DNA of 64,000 bases from CAZUNB01 sp964622235 (GTDB lineage: Bacteria; Patescibacteriota; Saccharimonadia; Saccharimonadales; JAGPDM01), in NCBI GenBank assembly GCA_964622235.1, contig CAZUNB010000001.1, forward strand, positions 16,345-80,344. The letters run 5' to 3'. Position 1 is the first letter of the stretch, and each line of letters starts with the position of its first letter. The notes below the pieces were generated by a model that searched no databases, had not been told where the DNA came from, and saw only the letters and a program-made list of their open reading frames with translations. The translations under genes were made by a program, and so were the position numbers. Positions 8,906 through 18,476 of this stretch are shown piece after piece.

Positions 8906-9910
8906 CTATTTATTCGAATGCCGATGTGGTAAAAACAATTTTGCGCTCAGGCCGATTCCAATAAGTGCTGGAAACCAAAATGACAAAATCCGAAAAGCTA
9001 GCACAGCGGCTAATATCGTCGACAAAGGATGCCCGTAACTGACAAAAAATGAAGCCGTGATCGTCTCGCTCTCACCTACGCCACCAGGTATTAATGGTAC
9101 AAATACTGCTAATCGCGAGAAAAAGTAACCATAGAGGCCTAGTAGATAACTAATGTCTAAATCAAATGCTCGTAAGATAAACCACAATGCTGTCCCTTCA
9201 AATATCCAAGTAGCTGAGAAAAAGAATGCCAACTGCAAAATGTCTCTAGTTTTATAACCTGACTTTTTAACCAGTTGCCAAGGCGCTAAACTAGTTTCAC
9301 CGACGAACCGTTCAGAAAATTTCTGAACTTTTTCTTGTACAAAACGAGAATTCCGAGCGAGGAAAATGATTATCACACCAATAGCTAAAATAATCGGTAG
9401 AAATCCGATAATACGACTGACAGGACTATCTCCGGGTAGTCCGTAAAATATTGTGCTTATAAGTACTGCAAATAAGAACAGTATATTCAGTGTTACAATT
9501 GCGACCGAGTAAAGAACAACTAGAAATTTTCCAGCCAATTCAACTTGTCGATTTTCTTGCCTCATAATTCGACGCCAAACTAACAGATCACCGAGGATGA
9601 TAATTTTACTAACGCCAAGCCCAGCTAGTGATTCAACCAAAGACTGCCAAAAACTGATGTGGATATCTTGGCGTTTAAAAAATTTTTGATATGGAATTAC
9701 TAGCGTTGAGATTGCTAGAAGTTCACTTACGATTGCCGCAAGTAAGTAATCAAGTCTGATACTAGCTAAAATCTGGCGATTGTTGGAAAAAAACCATGCT
9801 TGATAAGCAATCGTAATAATACCGAAAAAAATCAGGGTTATTGTCGCGCCCCGCGTGAAAAATTGTTTTTTGGACGTTGCTTTTTTGGCTTTAAGCATAC
9901 CTTCTATCAT
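8906..9910 (-). CDS. Lysylphosphatidylglycerol synthase TM region / UPF0104 flippase-like protein
   Basis: This 334-residue integral membrane protein has about eight hydrophobic helices. Near residue 275 it carries VPLIPGGVGESE, matching the PGG(I/V)GxxE motif of the LPG_synthase_TM/UPF0104 family (MprF membrane half, YbhN, AglD). Proteins of this family are linked to lipid or lipid-linked sugar flipping. The soluble aminoacyl-transfer half of MprF is absent, so lysinylation itself is not expected. The start is read as ATG 9910; an internal ATG four codons on is possible. Confidence 0.8.
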   Translation of the reverse strand: MIEGMLKAKKATSKKQFFTRGATITLIFFGIITIAYQAWFFSNNRQILASIRLDYLLAAIVSELLAISTLVIPYQKFFKRQDIHISFWQSLVESLAGLGVSKIIILGDLLVWRRIMRQENRQVELAGKFLVVLYSVAIVTLNILFLFAVLISTIFYGLPGDSPVSRIIGFLPIILAIGVIIIFLARNSRFVQEKVQKFSERFVGETSLAPWQLVKKSGYKTRDILQLAFFFSATWIFEGTALWFILRAFDLDISYLLGLYGYFFSRLAVFVPLIPGGVGESETITASFFVSYGHPLSTILAAVLAFRILSFWFPALIGIGLSAKLFLPHRHSNK

Positions 9911-9941
9911 ACGCTAGTTTTTTGAATGCTATACTCCATAT

Positions 9942-10331
9942 ATGAGTGAACAATCCTATCAACCTGGAGTCTGCAATATCAACACCGATGAAATTACCTA
10001 TCGACGTAAGGCTGGCTATATAAGCCTTGGAATTACTATTATAATTTTTGTAACTGCAGTTTTATTGAGAAACACTACTATCGCTGGAGCTGTCGCCATT
10101 TTTGCTTCAATTTCTGCTATCAGTTTCCTGCAAGCTCAAAATAAATTCTGCGTGGCATATGCTGGCAGCGGCAAACAAAATGCCACCGAAGGTGAAAAAG
10201 AAGCTACGGAGATTAAAAGTGCTAAAAATCGCGCACTCGATAAAGCCAAAGCCAACAAAATGTATCTTCAAGCCGCGGCTGTCGGCATCCTCGCCGGTGG
10301 TATGAGCTTCACATTAGTCACTCTGCTCTAA
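9942..10331 (+). CDS. Hypothetical membrane protein
   Basis: This is a 129-residue protein of no recognised family. A short hydrophilic N-terminus (YRRK near residue 20) is followed by hydrophobic segments at about residues 27-45 and 48-64. A Lys/Ala-rich soluble linker (about 75-105) leads to a final hydrophobic segment at about 107-127. It diverges from the flippase-like gene with only 31 nt between them. TATACT ends exactly 6 nt before the ATG and no Shine-Dalgarno is present, so the mRNA is probably leaderless. Confidence 0.75.
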   Translation: MSEQSYQPGVCNINTDEITYRRKAGYISLGITIIIFVTAVLLRNTTIAGAVAIFASISAISFLQAQNKFCVAYAGSGKQNATEGEKEATEIKSAKNRALDKAKANKMYLQAAAVGILAGGMSFTLVTLL

Positions 10332-10347
10332 AATCGCTTAAGAGTTC

Positions 10348-11445
10348 CTACCTGAGCTGGAGAGTTTCGGCAGAAAAGGTGATATTGAGTGGTTTGATCT
10401 CGACCGCTCGTTCGCCTTCGGCCACGTAACCCGCATCGTAAGCTTTAATTCCATGCTTTTCGCTGGTCTCGATAACTATCTTGGCATGTTCAGCAGGAAC
10501 GTAAACCGCAAAGCCAGCGCCCATATTGAACGTGCCGTAGGCTTCTTCGTCGCTGTATTCATTTTGCTCTTGAATAAATGATAGCACCTCCGGGACAGGC
10601 GGAAGCTTTTCAATGACATATCGTAAATCTTTAGTGTGTCGCATAATTTTGCGCCAACCGTGTCCAGTAATGTGTGCCATGTAGTGGATTGGAACGTTTT
10701 GCTCGAACAACTCTGCGACAACACTAGGATACAAATGTGAAGCTGCCAATAATCCTTGGCCAAAAGTCTGTCCACTTGGAAGCTTAGTTTGATAACCTTC
10801 CGGCAACCCCGCAGCAATTTCACGTGCCAATGAAATTCCATTGGTTTGAATACCAGTTGATTCTAAAAAGACAATTCGATCACCAGAACTGAGCTCATCA
10901 CCTAAAACCAGTCGAGATTTTGGTTCTATTAAACCAACACCCGAACCAGCTAACTCGAGTGCACCATCTACAACCATATCTTTTAAGCTTTGGGTCTCGC
11001 CCCCTCCCCAAGTTGCACCAACCAATTCGCAGGCCTGTTGCCAGCCATTAATAAGATCACTGGCTAACTTGTTATCTTCCAACCAATCGTAGCTACTGCT
11101 CGACCAATAAGCATTAATTATCGTTGGTAGCGCACCCACAGTCACCAGGTCATTAGCAATCGTCGAAACAGTGTCAATTGCCGTCTGGCGGAAAAAAGAC
11201 TCTCCTGTCTGCTCATATACGGCCTGAGTAATTAGGCTTTTTGTTCCCAAACCTTCCTGGGTCAAAGCGATATAACCTGTTGATGTCTCAGCTAAAAAGG
11301 CACTCTCACCCCGGCTAGCCGCCATTGCGCTCCAGCCGTGTTTATCGAGTTGTCCAGAAGTTGCTGCAGCAGCTTTTTGTGCCAAAACTTTAACAGGGTC
11401 AGCTGCATCGTAATTTACTGCCTTGTGATAATCATACTTTGCCAT
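10348..11445 (-). CDS. purM: PurM-like AIR synthase (phosphoribosylformylglycinamidine cyclo-ligase family)
   Basis: This 365-residue protein follows PurM through its length. It has a nucleotide-binding GLGTKSLITQ segment near residue 87 (TQEGLGTK where E. coli has TDGVGTK), TVSTIANDLVTVGALP, WGGGETQSL for the catalytic/ATP region, GIQTNGISLAR, a MAHITGHGW segment (LTGGGF in E. coli) and GTFNMGAGFAVYVP. PurM closes FGAM to AIR using ATP, step 5 of purine synthesis. Only purD of the same pathway is in the window, 16 kb away. The Asp-to-Glu change in the nucleotide loop and the isolation leave room for a related AIRS-family role. Confidence 0.8.
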   Translation of the reverse strand: MAKYDYHKAVNYDAADPVKVLAQKAAAATSGQLDKHGWSAMAASRGESAFLAETSTGYIALTQEGLGTKSLITQAVYEQTGESFFRQTAIDTVSTIANDLVTVGALPTIINAYWSSSSYDWLEDNKLASDLINGWQQACELVGATWGGGETQSLKDMVVDGALELAGSGVGLIEPKSRLVLGDELSSGDRIVFLESTGIQTNGISLAREIAAGLPEGYQTKLPSGQTFGQGLLAASHLYPSVVAELFEQNVPIHYMAHITGHGWRKIMRHTKDLRYVIEKLPPVPEVLSFIQEQNEYSDEEAYGTFNMGAGFAVYVPAEHAKIVIETSEKHGIKAYDAGYVAEGERAVEIKPLNITFSAETLQLR

Positions 11446-11483
11446 TTCAGTACTAGTATACCAGATTAAACTAGTATTCTAAG

Positions 11484-11723
11484 TCAGACAATTGGTCGAC
11501 GCCAGAGACCAATCCCGAAATTTTTCCCAGCACACAGACTTGGTCCAATAAAATAGCGCTGAGGATTCATTTGTAACAAATTCCGAATACGGGGTGATTT
11601 TTGACATTCCTCTCTACTTACCCCATACATTGACTCAATACAAACACAGCCTTGTTCTTTCAATTGTTTAATTACAACCTTGGCATCATTTTCAACCGTA
11701 CTGATGGTAGCTGTTGCAGACAT
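11484..11723 (-). CDS. Small Cys-containing protein of unknown function
   Basis: This 79-residue soluble protein has four Cys: GCVCIES near residue 26, EECQ near 40 and SLCAGKN near 67. It carries a conserved-looking NPQRYFIGPSLCAGKN stretch, and no family is recognised. A good Shine-Dalgarno (AAGGAG, 8 nt before the ATG) and an upstream TATAGT box support expression. It lies 38 nt upstream of the purM-like gene on the same strand, so the two may be co-transcribed. Confidence 0.65.
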   Translation of the reverse strand: MSATATISTVENDAKVVIKQLKEQGCVCIESMYGVSREECQKSPRIRNLLQMNPQRYFIGPSLCAGKNFGIGLWRRPIV

Positions 11724-11831
11724 CTGCTTCTCCTTACTTAACTAGTTCTGGTACTATATCGCAGAAGAATACAAAAATGAAAAATATATAAGAAAACGTC
11801 AAATACATATAGTTTATGTTATATTTATAAC

Positions 11832-12491
11832 ATGATCAGTGTTTCCCAAGCTTTGGAAGACGTTCTTGAACGCTCGCCTAACCTCAAAGGTTCTCTGATT
11901 GGTGGTATCTTGAACGTGACAGCCTTAGCCCGCAGGATACAGCCAGAACTCGTCGCTAGCCTACAGAAACCTGTCAGTGTCGCTAGTATTGTTATGGCTC
12001 TGAATCGGCTAGAGAAGAAGCACAAGGACTATAATATGGCCGATGTGCGCGATTATATCGGTGATATGACAATCAAAAGTTTAGTTACAGTAGCGAAATT
12101 CCCAAACAGTAAATACAGCCTAAATATTTCCGCAAACATTATGCAAGAAGCCCAGGATATCGGTGCATACCTTTCGTTAGTGAAGGGCGTTCGAGAAACG
12201 ACCATTATAACCGACCCAATGATGCGTTCGATGATCGATGATCAGCTTGCAACGATTGAAGACAAGCATTTTATCGAAGGTCTGGGTGCATTAATGATTC
12301 GACTAATTGGAAAACACCATAGAACTCCAGGAATTTTTCAGTTTATGGTGCAATTACTAGCATGGCGCGGAATTTCAATTGTTGAGATGCTTTATATCGA
12401 AGAAGACGTGGTCTTAATCGTCGATCAAACAGAGGTAGATAAAGCTTTTGAAGCCTTACGTCGTGCTAGCCAGAGCAAAGTCAACTATTGA
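11832..12491 (+). CDS. Putative ACT-domain regulatory protein
   Basis: This is a 219-residue soluble protein. The N-terminal half (about residues 1-65) looks helical and contains LNVTALARRIQPEL and a helix ending ALNRLEKKHK, resembling a winged-helix DNA-binding module. The C-terminal part has TPGIFQFMVQLLAWRGISIV followed by EMLYIEEDVVLIV, the strand-helix pattern of an aspartokinase-type ACT domain that binds amino acids. No kinase domain is present. TATATT ends 6 nt before the ATG, again suggesting a leaderless mRNA. Amino-acid-responsive regulation is inference. Confidence 0.6.
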   Translation: MISVSQALEDVLERSPNLKGSLIGGILNVTALARRIQPELVASLQKPVSVASIVMALNRLEKKHKDYNMADVRDYIGDMTIKSLVTVAKFPNSKYSLNISANIMQEAQDIGAYLSLVKGVRETTIITDPMMRSMIDDQLATIEDKHFIEGLGALMIRLIGKHHRTPGIFQFMVQLLAWRGISIVEMLYIEEDVVLIVDQTEVDKAFEALRRASQSKVNY

Positions 12492-12526
12492 AGTTAACCA
12501 ATATAATCGTTAGGCTATAAAGTGAT

Positions 12527-12916
12527 ATGGCAACAATTTTTGAAAAAATAATTGCACGTGAAATCCTAGCACAGATTGTTTACGAAGACGAGAGAACTAT
12601 CGCATTCCTCGACATAGCTCCGGTGAGCCGCGGCCACACACTGGTCGTACCAAAGACAGTTGTTGATCAGATTGATGATCTATCAGAAAATGATTATCAG
12701 AACCTCATGCTCGTCAGCCGAAGAATTGCTCGTAATTTGCGAGTAAAACTAGCTCCATTGCGAATTGGCCGTTTAGTGTACGGCCTCGACGTTCCACACG
12801 TCCATATTCATTTGATTCCACTTTATACTGGAAAAGAGATGCAACTTGAGAACAAGGGAGAGCCTGTCGAGAGCACCGAACTTTTAGCAACGCTTCAAGA
12901 GGTAAAAATCTCGTAG
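12527..12916 (+). CDS. HIT family (histidine triad) nucleotide-binding protein
   Basis: This is a 129-residue HIT protein, a hydrolase or transferase acting on nucleoside phosphoramidates or dinucleotides. The triad is clear in VPHVHIHLIPL near residue 90. The N-terminal strand FLDIAPVSRGHTLVVPK is typical. The N-terminal CxxC zinc pair of many HIT proteins is missing. It follows the ACT-like gene by 35 nt, with its own TATAAA box 5 nt before the ATG. Confidence 0.92.
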   Translation: MATIFEKIIAREILAQIVYEDERTIAFLDIAPVSRGHTLVVPKTVVDQIDDLSENDYQNLMLVSRRIARNLRVKLAPLRIGRLVYGLDVPHVHIHLIPLYTGKEMQLENKGEPVESTELLATLQEVKIS

Positions 12917-13088
12917 GATTAATATTCTTCCGTCATTTTAAATCTATCCCAACTTTGGCAGCAAGCTCAAAGAAAAACTAGATTTTATTATTATAAAAAC
13001 TCATAAGAAAGTTAGACCAGATTATATAAGTCTGATTTTATACTATTTGATAGAAGGTTTTGATTAAGGATGGAGTCGTCAAGAAGCC

Positions 13089-15728
13089 TTATTCTTCAAT
13101 TTTAACTAAACTGCCTTCGATAGATTCAATTTGCTTAGTAAGACGTTCAATCTGGGTGACTAGCTCAGCTAACTGAGTGCGGCTCTCTTCTATTAGTTGT
13201 GGTGGCGCCTTCTCTAAGTATTTCTTGTTCTCAAGTCTAATAGCGATATTTTTGTGCTGTTTGCTAATCTCCGACTTTTTCGTAATTAGACCAAAAAGAT
13301 ACTGTTTCGTCACACCAGTCGCAACATCGAGCCAACAGTTGATATCAGTCGATACTAAATGAAGTCCATGACCATCTCGAACTTCTACGACATCAGAGAC
13401 CAGGGTCATACCAATAACAACATCTTTATACTCATCCAGAAACCGACTACCTTTATGATAAAGAGTATTATCTTCGAGCTGCAACTCACTGCGAAGGTTG
13501 CGAATTTCGGAAACAATATTTATGATTTGTTCAAAACCACTAGCAGCTTGCTGATCAAAATTAACTGGAGCAACTGGCCACTGACTTGAAATTAGCAACT
13601 TGTCAGCTTGAGCTTGATTAAGGTAGCTCCACAAAGTTTCGGTCACAAAAGGCGCTAGTGGATGTGCAAGTTGTAGTACTTGACGGAAAACAGCAATTAA
13701 CAGAGGTGGATTTGATTGTATCTTGCTAACCTCAACATACCAGTCAGCCAAATCATCCCACAAAAACCGATATAATTCTGCGCCAGCATCACTCAGTCTA
13801 TGGTTCTCGAATGATGCGGTAATAAGTTCAGTTGTTTGTGCTAGTTTATGCAAAATCCAGTGATCTGCTGAAGACTGAGCAACTGCCACAGTTTGATAAT
13901 CCTCACGCTGAGCCTTATTAGCGATGTAGCGTCCGACATTCCAAAGCTTGTTGCAGAAATTACGATAGCCAGCAATCTTCTCTTCATAAAGTCGACTATC
14001 GTTACCAGGTGTTTGCCCAATCAACATTGACAAACGCAGCGCATCAGCACCAAACTTATCAATCATCTCAATCGGATCAATCGTACCCTTTGGGTTACTT
14101 TTACTCATTTTTTTGCCATCGCGACTACGCACTAAGCCATGGAAGTAAACTGTTTTGAACGGTACTTGGCCTGTAGCATAGGTTGTCATCAATATCATCC
14201 TAGCGACCCAGAAAAAGATAATGTCGTAGCCAGTTTCAAGCAAAGTCGCTGGGTGAAACCGCTGGTAGTCGGGGCTTTTCTCGAGTAATTCTTGCAAGCT
14301 AACGTCTGGGTTGCGAGCTAGATCTTTGTCAAGCAAGGTTGCAAACGTCCATAGCCCTGAACTGAACCACGTATCGAGAGTATCCTCGTCTTGATGCCAA
14401 TTCTCAGGGTCGTCCGGACCGCTAACTGAAACATGCGTCTCGCCGCCCTTGTACCACACAGGAATTCTGTGGCCCCACCAAATCTGGCGACTAATGCACC
14501 AGTCGTGCAGGTTATCAATCCAGTTGTAATACGTTTTATCCATCCGCTCAGGCAATAGAGCAATTTCTTTTTCTGCAACTACAGCTTTCATGACTTGTTT
14601 CAAGCTCATCAACTTGTCATTCCATTTGACGACCTCTTTATTGACATCGACCCACCACTGGTTCATGATCTGTGGCTCGATAATACCTTTGCCACGTTCA
14701 TTCAGACTAAGGTTATGGACATAGTCGCTTTTAGTTTCAAGTAATAATCCCATATCACTGAGTTTTTGAACGATTTGTGGCCGTGCTTCTTCGATGCGCA
14801 TGCCTGCAAATTCTTTAGCTATTGGTAAAAGCTTGCCAGTTTCGTCGATAATTTGCTGTTTATCGAGGTTGTGCCTCTCGGCAATCTCGAAATCGGTGGC
14901 ATCATGCCACGGGGTGATAGTCATAGCACCGGTACCGAACTCAGGATCAGCTGCTTTGTCTTTGATCACCGTACCGGTTATTGGACCGTTAAGCCACTCC
15001 AGCTCAAAGGTTTGCCCATGTTCAAACTGTTTATAGCGCTCATCATCTGGATGAACTACTACATATTTATCGCCAAATTTCGTCTCTGGCCGAGCCGTAC
15101 TTATCTGGAATGGACCGTATTGAAGTGTATAAAGATTAGTCGTTTCTTCGCGTCTTTCGACTTCATCGTCTGATACAGTTGTCTGGAGATTTGGGTCCCA
15201 GTTAACGATTCGGTTCCCGCGGTAGATTAAGCCATCATTAAACATCTGAACAAAGACATCGTTAACCACTCGATTCATCTCTGGCTCCATAGTGTAGCGC
15301 TCACGACTCCAGTCAACAGATGAGCCCATAGCCCTTATTTGGTTTCGAATTTGGTCACGACTTGACTCGACGAAGCTTTGAATTTCCTCGAGAAGTTTTT
15401 CACGGCCGAGCTGCTCGCGCGGGTTTACAATACCTCGCTCCTCGATCAGTTTCTTAATAACCACACTTTCAGTAGCAATAGCGGCGTGATCGGTACCTGG
15501 TAGCCAGAGTGCTGCCTTGCCATTCATCCGGGCATAGCGGGTGAATGCGTCTTGAACAGCAGCACCGATACTATGGCCAACGTGTAGCACGCCGGTAGCA
15601 TTGGGTGGTGGAAGCGGGATATAGAAGGTCTCGGCACCATCTCCAGGTTGAAAGGCACCAGATTCTTCCCAGCGGCGGTAAATATCTTCTTCATACTGGG
15701 CAGGATTATAGGTTTTTGGTAAATTCAT
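13089..15728 (-). CDS. valS: Valyl-tRNA synthetase
   Basis: This 879-residue class-I synthetase charges tRNA-Val. It starts MNLPKTYNPAQYEEDIYRRW, as ValS does. The HIGH-type motif is HVGH at 49-52 and KMSKS lies near residue 540. Between them lie the editing CP1 domain (TARPET-like STARPETKFGD) and the GYDIIFFWVARM segment. The anticodon-binding domain and a C-terminal coiled-coil arm (last ~65 residues, ending SIEGSLVKIEE) complete the protein. Length is normal. The upstream region holds a promoter and a possible short leader ORF, but no T-box. Confidence 0.96.
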   Translation of the reverse strand: MNLPKTYNPAQYEEDIYRRWEESGAFQPGDGAETFYIPLPPPNATGVLHVGHSIGAAVQDAFTRYARMNGKAALWLPGTDHAAIATESVVIKKLIEERGIVNPREQLGREKLLEEIQSFVESSRDQIRNQIRAMGSSVDWSRERYTMEPEMNRVVNDVFVQMFNDGLIYRGNRIVNWDPNLQTTVSDDEVERREETTNLYTLQYGPFQISTARPETKFGDKYVVVHPDDERYKQFEHGQTFELEWLNGPITGTVIKDKAADPEFGTGAMTITPWHDATDFEIAERHNLDKQQIIDETGKLLPIAKEFAGMRIEEARPQIVQKLSDMGLLLETKSDYVHNLSLNERGKGIIEPQIMNQWWVDVNKEVVKWNDKLMSLKQVMKAVVAEKEIALLPERMDKTYYNWIDNLHDWCISRQIWWGHRIPVWYKGGETHVSVSGPDDPENWHQDEDTLDTWFSSGLWTFATLLDKDLARNPDVSLQELLEKSPDYQRFHPATLLETGYDIIFFWVARMILMTTYATGQVPFKTVYFHGLVRSRDGKKMSKSNPKGTIDPIEMIDKFGADALRLSMLIGQTPGNDSRLYEEKIAGYRNFCNKLWNVGRYIANKAQREDYQTVAVAQSSADHWILHKLAQTTELITASFENHRLSDAGAELYRFLWDDLADWYVEVSKIQSNPPLLIAVFRQVLQLAHPLAPFVTETLWSYLNQAQADKLLISSQWPVAPVNFDQQAASGFEQIINIVSEIRNLRSELQLEDNTLYHKGSRFLDEYKDVVIGMTLVSDVVEVRDGHGLHLVSTDINCWLDVATGVTKQYLFGLITKKSEISKQHKNIAIRLENKKYLEKAPPQLIEESRTQLAELVTQIERLTKQIESIEGSLVKIEE

Positions 15729-15782
15729 GATTATTAGACCTCAGACTTGTCAAACTGACATAATTATATTAAAAGAAATTAT

Positions 15783-15902
15783 AAATCAAAAAACTTCACG
15801 TGAATTGATTTTTCCGTGATTCTTGCATCCCACAACTGTTATTTATTTGAACAAAACTTGAACAAATAGTTTCTAACATTTTTGTTTTCATGTGCAATTA
15901 TA
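15783..15902 (-). promoter_or_regulatory. valS upstream promoter with possible leader peptide
   Basis: On the minus strand a TATAAT (15902-15897) ends 5 nt before an ATG at 15891. That ATG opens a 31-codon ORF ending TGA at 15796, rich in Asn, Gln and Ser with a single Val. Its stop overlaps an AAATCAA...TTGATTT inverted repeat (about 15783-15813) enclosing TTCACGTGAA. The arrangement resembles an attenuation leader, but no run of Val codons and no T-box sequence are present. The valS start lies about 55 nt further on. Confidence 0.4.
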
Positions 15903-15953
15903 CCCGACGATTCACTAAATTACCAGAAACGTGTTCGGAGCCTACTCAGGTGT

Positions 15954-17036
15954 TTATAATGCCCAATTTGGTTTAATAATTATCGAATCCTCTGAGGTGG
16001 GTGAAATATTTAACGATAAAGCAGCGGCGGCGATCATAGCCGCGTTGTCAGTGCAATAATGAGGATCGATGAACTGTACGCTGGTGGAAATATTTCGCAT
16101 CATTTCTTCTCTCAGTAGCTTATTTGCAGCAACACCACCACCGATAATTACGCTCTTTGGTTTAAATTCCTTTTCTGCTTTTTGCATTTTTCTGATCAAT
16201 ATTTTAATGGCTGTCATTTGAAAGCTAGCAGCCATATCGTTAATTTGTTGTTGGTTAAGTCTTGTCGCTAACTGGTAGCTTGGAAATGTATAATCTTCCC
16301 CGATGGCTTTTTGTAGTAGTCGCAGAACGGCAGTTTTTAATCCAGAAAAGCTAAAGTCATATGGAGTATCAACTTTTGGAATTGGCAACTTGAAAGTGTC
16401 AGAATTACCGTGCTCTGCGGCTTTTGTTATTGAAGGACCGCCCGGATAAGCAAGCCCTAGCATCTTGGCAACTTTATCAAAAGCCTCACCAACAGCATCA
16501 TCTCGGGTTTGTCCCAGTAGCTTAAAATTATCTACCGACTGAAACAACATAATATTGCTATGGCCACCACTAACAACGAGTGCCAAACAAGGAAACTCTG
16601 GTGGTTTTCCTTCCTTCAGCCACTGCGCTGAGGCGTGACCGATAATATGATGAACCGGAATGATAGGCTTATCGATTACCGTGGCCAGCGTTCTGGCGCT
16701 CAGTGTACCCATCAACAAGCTACCAGACAAACCAGGTCCTTTTGTAACCGCAATTGCGTCGATTTTCCGCCAAACAGGGTGCTGAGAGTCAAGCAACTCG
16801 AGAAGGGATTTATTTGTTGGTTCATCTGGAAAGGCTTTGTGTAGACTCTCGGCAATTGTGGGTAAAATTGCTTCAAGGTGGGAACGGGAAGCTATCTCTG
16901 GAACAACACCACCATACTGTTTCTGAATATCTATCTGACTCGAAACAGCCGAGCTAAGCACTGTTGGCAGCGAATCATCACGTACAACCGCTGCAGCAGT
17001 ATCGTCACAACTAGTCTCTATACCTAAAATCGTCAT
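15954..17036 (-). CDS. tsaD: tRNA N6-adenosine threonylcarbamoyltransferase TsaD
   Basis: This is the 360-residue TsaD/Kae1/YgjD enzyme that adds the threonylcarbamoyl group to A37 of ANN-decoding tRNAs, working with TsaB and TsaE. Diagnostic features are the start MTILGIETSCDDTAAAVV, the metal-binding HHIIGHASA, LVVSGGHSNI, GEAFDKVAKMLGL, YPGGPSI and the C-terminal VIIGGGVAANKLLRE. I chose the ATG at 17036. The open frame runs 23 codons further, but those residues are not TsaD-like, and TATACT ends 7 nt before this ATG. The neighbour is divergent. Confidence 0.95.
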   Translation of the reverse strand: MTILGIETSCDDTAAAVVRDDSLPTVLSSAVSSQIDIQKQYGGVVPEIASRSHLEAILPTIAESLHKAFPDEPTNKSLLELLDSQHPVWRKIDAIAVTKGPGLSGSLLMGTLSARTLATVIDKPIIPVHHIIGHASAQWLKEGKPPEFPCLALVVSGGHSNIMLFQSVDNFKLLGQTRDDAVGEAFDKVAKMLGLAYPGGPSITKAAEHGNSDTFKLPIPKVDTPYDFSFSGLKTAVLRLLQKAIGEDYTFPSYQLATRLNQQQINDMAASFQMTAIKILIRKMQKAEKEFKPKSVIIGGGVAANKLLREEMMRNISTSVQFIDPHYCTDNAAMIAAAALSLNISPTSEDSIIIKPNWAL

Positions 17037-17078
17037 TGATGATAGTATAACCGATGGAAGATTAAACAAGGAAAAACT

Positions 17079-17396
17079 ATGGATCCATCTCAACAACAGC
17101 CACAACTTTCAGCAGAGCAAGTGCAGAGCCAACAACTAGGATTGATTATAAGTGAGTTGGCACAGCTCAAACAAATATCTACAGCAATCTGGGGCAAGGT
17201 CGATAGTGAGATTGATCAGATCCGGGCTGACCTTTCTCGGGTGAGTAGCGAAGTCAACCAACTTGGAACTGGCATTCGAAATGTCGAAGTTAAACTCCGT
17301 GAAACTGATGGACAAATCGACCGCATCGAACGTTTCGAGACAATGCTTCGAAATATCGAGAAGCAAATCAACAATGTCTACTCTAAAATCCGTTAG
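17079..17396 (+). CDS. Small coiled-coil protein of unknown function
   Basis: This 105-residue soluble protein has a Gln-rich N-terminus (SQQQPQLSAEQVQSQQ) followed by a long heptad-patterned helix from about residue 22 to the end, SNARE-like in appearance. No family is recognised. An AAGGA Shine-Dalgarno lies 8 nt before the ATG. It is divergent from tsaD (42-nt gap) and its end overlaps the end of the FemAB pseudogene by 4 nt. Confidence 0.7.
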   Translation: MDPSQQQPQLSAEQVQSQQLGLIISELAQLKQISTAIWGKVDSEIDQIRADLSRVSSEVNQLGTGIRNVEVKLRETDGQIDRIERFETMLRNIEKQINNVYSKIR

Positions 17397-18409
17397 CGCC
17401 GAAGCCTCTTATAGAAATTAAAGACCGAATACGATGGTCTGTCAAAAACCATATCTAGCATAGGATTATGCACTTTAATCTCACCGCCGAAGCCTTGCTT
17501 ATACTTGGTAACTTTTTTAATAGTTGGGTAATCATCATCTGATGAACTAGCGCCGCCAATACTGTAATATTTAAGGTCCCTGCGCATGGCCTCTCTCATT
17601 GACTCCCACTGTACAAAGCTTGGCACTCGGAGCTTACGACCTTCGTCGTCTGTTCCTGAGAGGAGGGAGTGGGCGATTGGGCCGTAACTAACAATTAACT
17701 TACTACTGATTACCTTATCCTCTTTGCGAGCTTCGACAAGATAGGCATGCTTGAGCTTATCTGAAATATCGAACAAATTCTGATAATAATCCTTTTTAAA
17801 AATCGCAAAACCTTGTTTCTGTGCGGTAAATTCGAGTAACCGAAAAAAATCATCCAAGCCGGATTTTATATCTGGCTGGATGCTAACTTCAACGCCTTTT
17901 TTTGCGCCGTAACGAACTGAATAGCGGGTGTTTTTATCAAAACGTGCAAACACCTCATCTTCATTGCTCAAAGGAACGATCATCTCACCACGCGGTCGAA
18001 AAGAAGCTTCGGATGTTACAAACTTTGGTACATCGCGCCAACCACCATCACTCATCATTGAGAAATCGCCATCAACGTCTAGGCGTGAAAAAACAACTTT
18101 TCTTTGACTGTTCTTTGCGTAAAATTCTTTCAGTTTTTTACTGATAAAATTTTGTTGCTGTCTATTTGGAGCTTGTTTAAAAACTTGACAGAAAGGAATA
18201 TACAGTTAGCTTCGTCTAGATGGCAGAGGGTGAGATATTGCTTGAAAACAACTCAAGACCTCATCATCTTCACGGAAAACAAACCGATGAACTTCAGATT
18301 TATACGACTGCCACTGCCCATAAAACCAGGCCTGGGTAAACATAGTGCGATCATAAATTTCAAGAGGTCGATAGTCCTGTTCGTTTGTAATTTCATCGAG
18401 ATAATACAT
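17393..18409 (-). pseudogene. FemAB-family peptidyltransferase interrupted by one in-frame stop
   Basis: One reading frame from ATG 18409 to the stop at 17393 encodes a whole FemAB-type protein of about 337 residues, except for a single TAA (18208-18206) at codon 68. Before it is MYYLDEITNEQDYRPLEIYD with the typical FTQAWFYGQWQSYKSEVHRF. After it the frame resumes LYIPFCQVFKQ and includes FARFDKNTRYSVRYGAKKGV, YDPIAHS-like and the C-terminal GGEIKVHNPMLDMVFD. FemAB enzymes add amino acids from aminoacyl-tRNA to peptidoglycan stem peptides. One base change (TAA from TAC/TAT) would restore the gene. It is divergent from an intact FemAB paralogue. TAGTAT ends 7 nt before the ATG. Confidence 0.85.
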
Positions 18410-18476
18410 CGAATGAATACTAGCAAAAAAACCATGCTACTGATAGTCAGCAGTGATTTATGGCATACTAAAGCGC

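Noticed and set aside
14318..14578. Open frames antisense or out of frame inside valS, GroEL, the NHL protein and virB4
   Set aside because: They overlap strongly supported genes and lack ribosome sites and family features.
15729..15953. T-box riboswitch upstream of valS
   Set aside because: No TGGNACCGCG-type T-box sequence or specifier-loop layout is seen.
18206..18208. Selenocysteine or pyrrolysine at the FemAB internal stop
   Set aside because: The codon is TAA, which is not used for either; no recoding hairpin was noticed.
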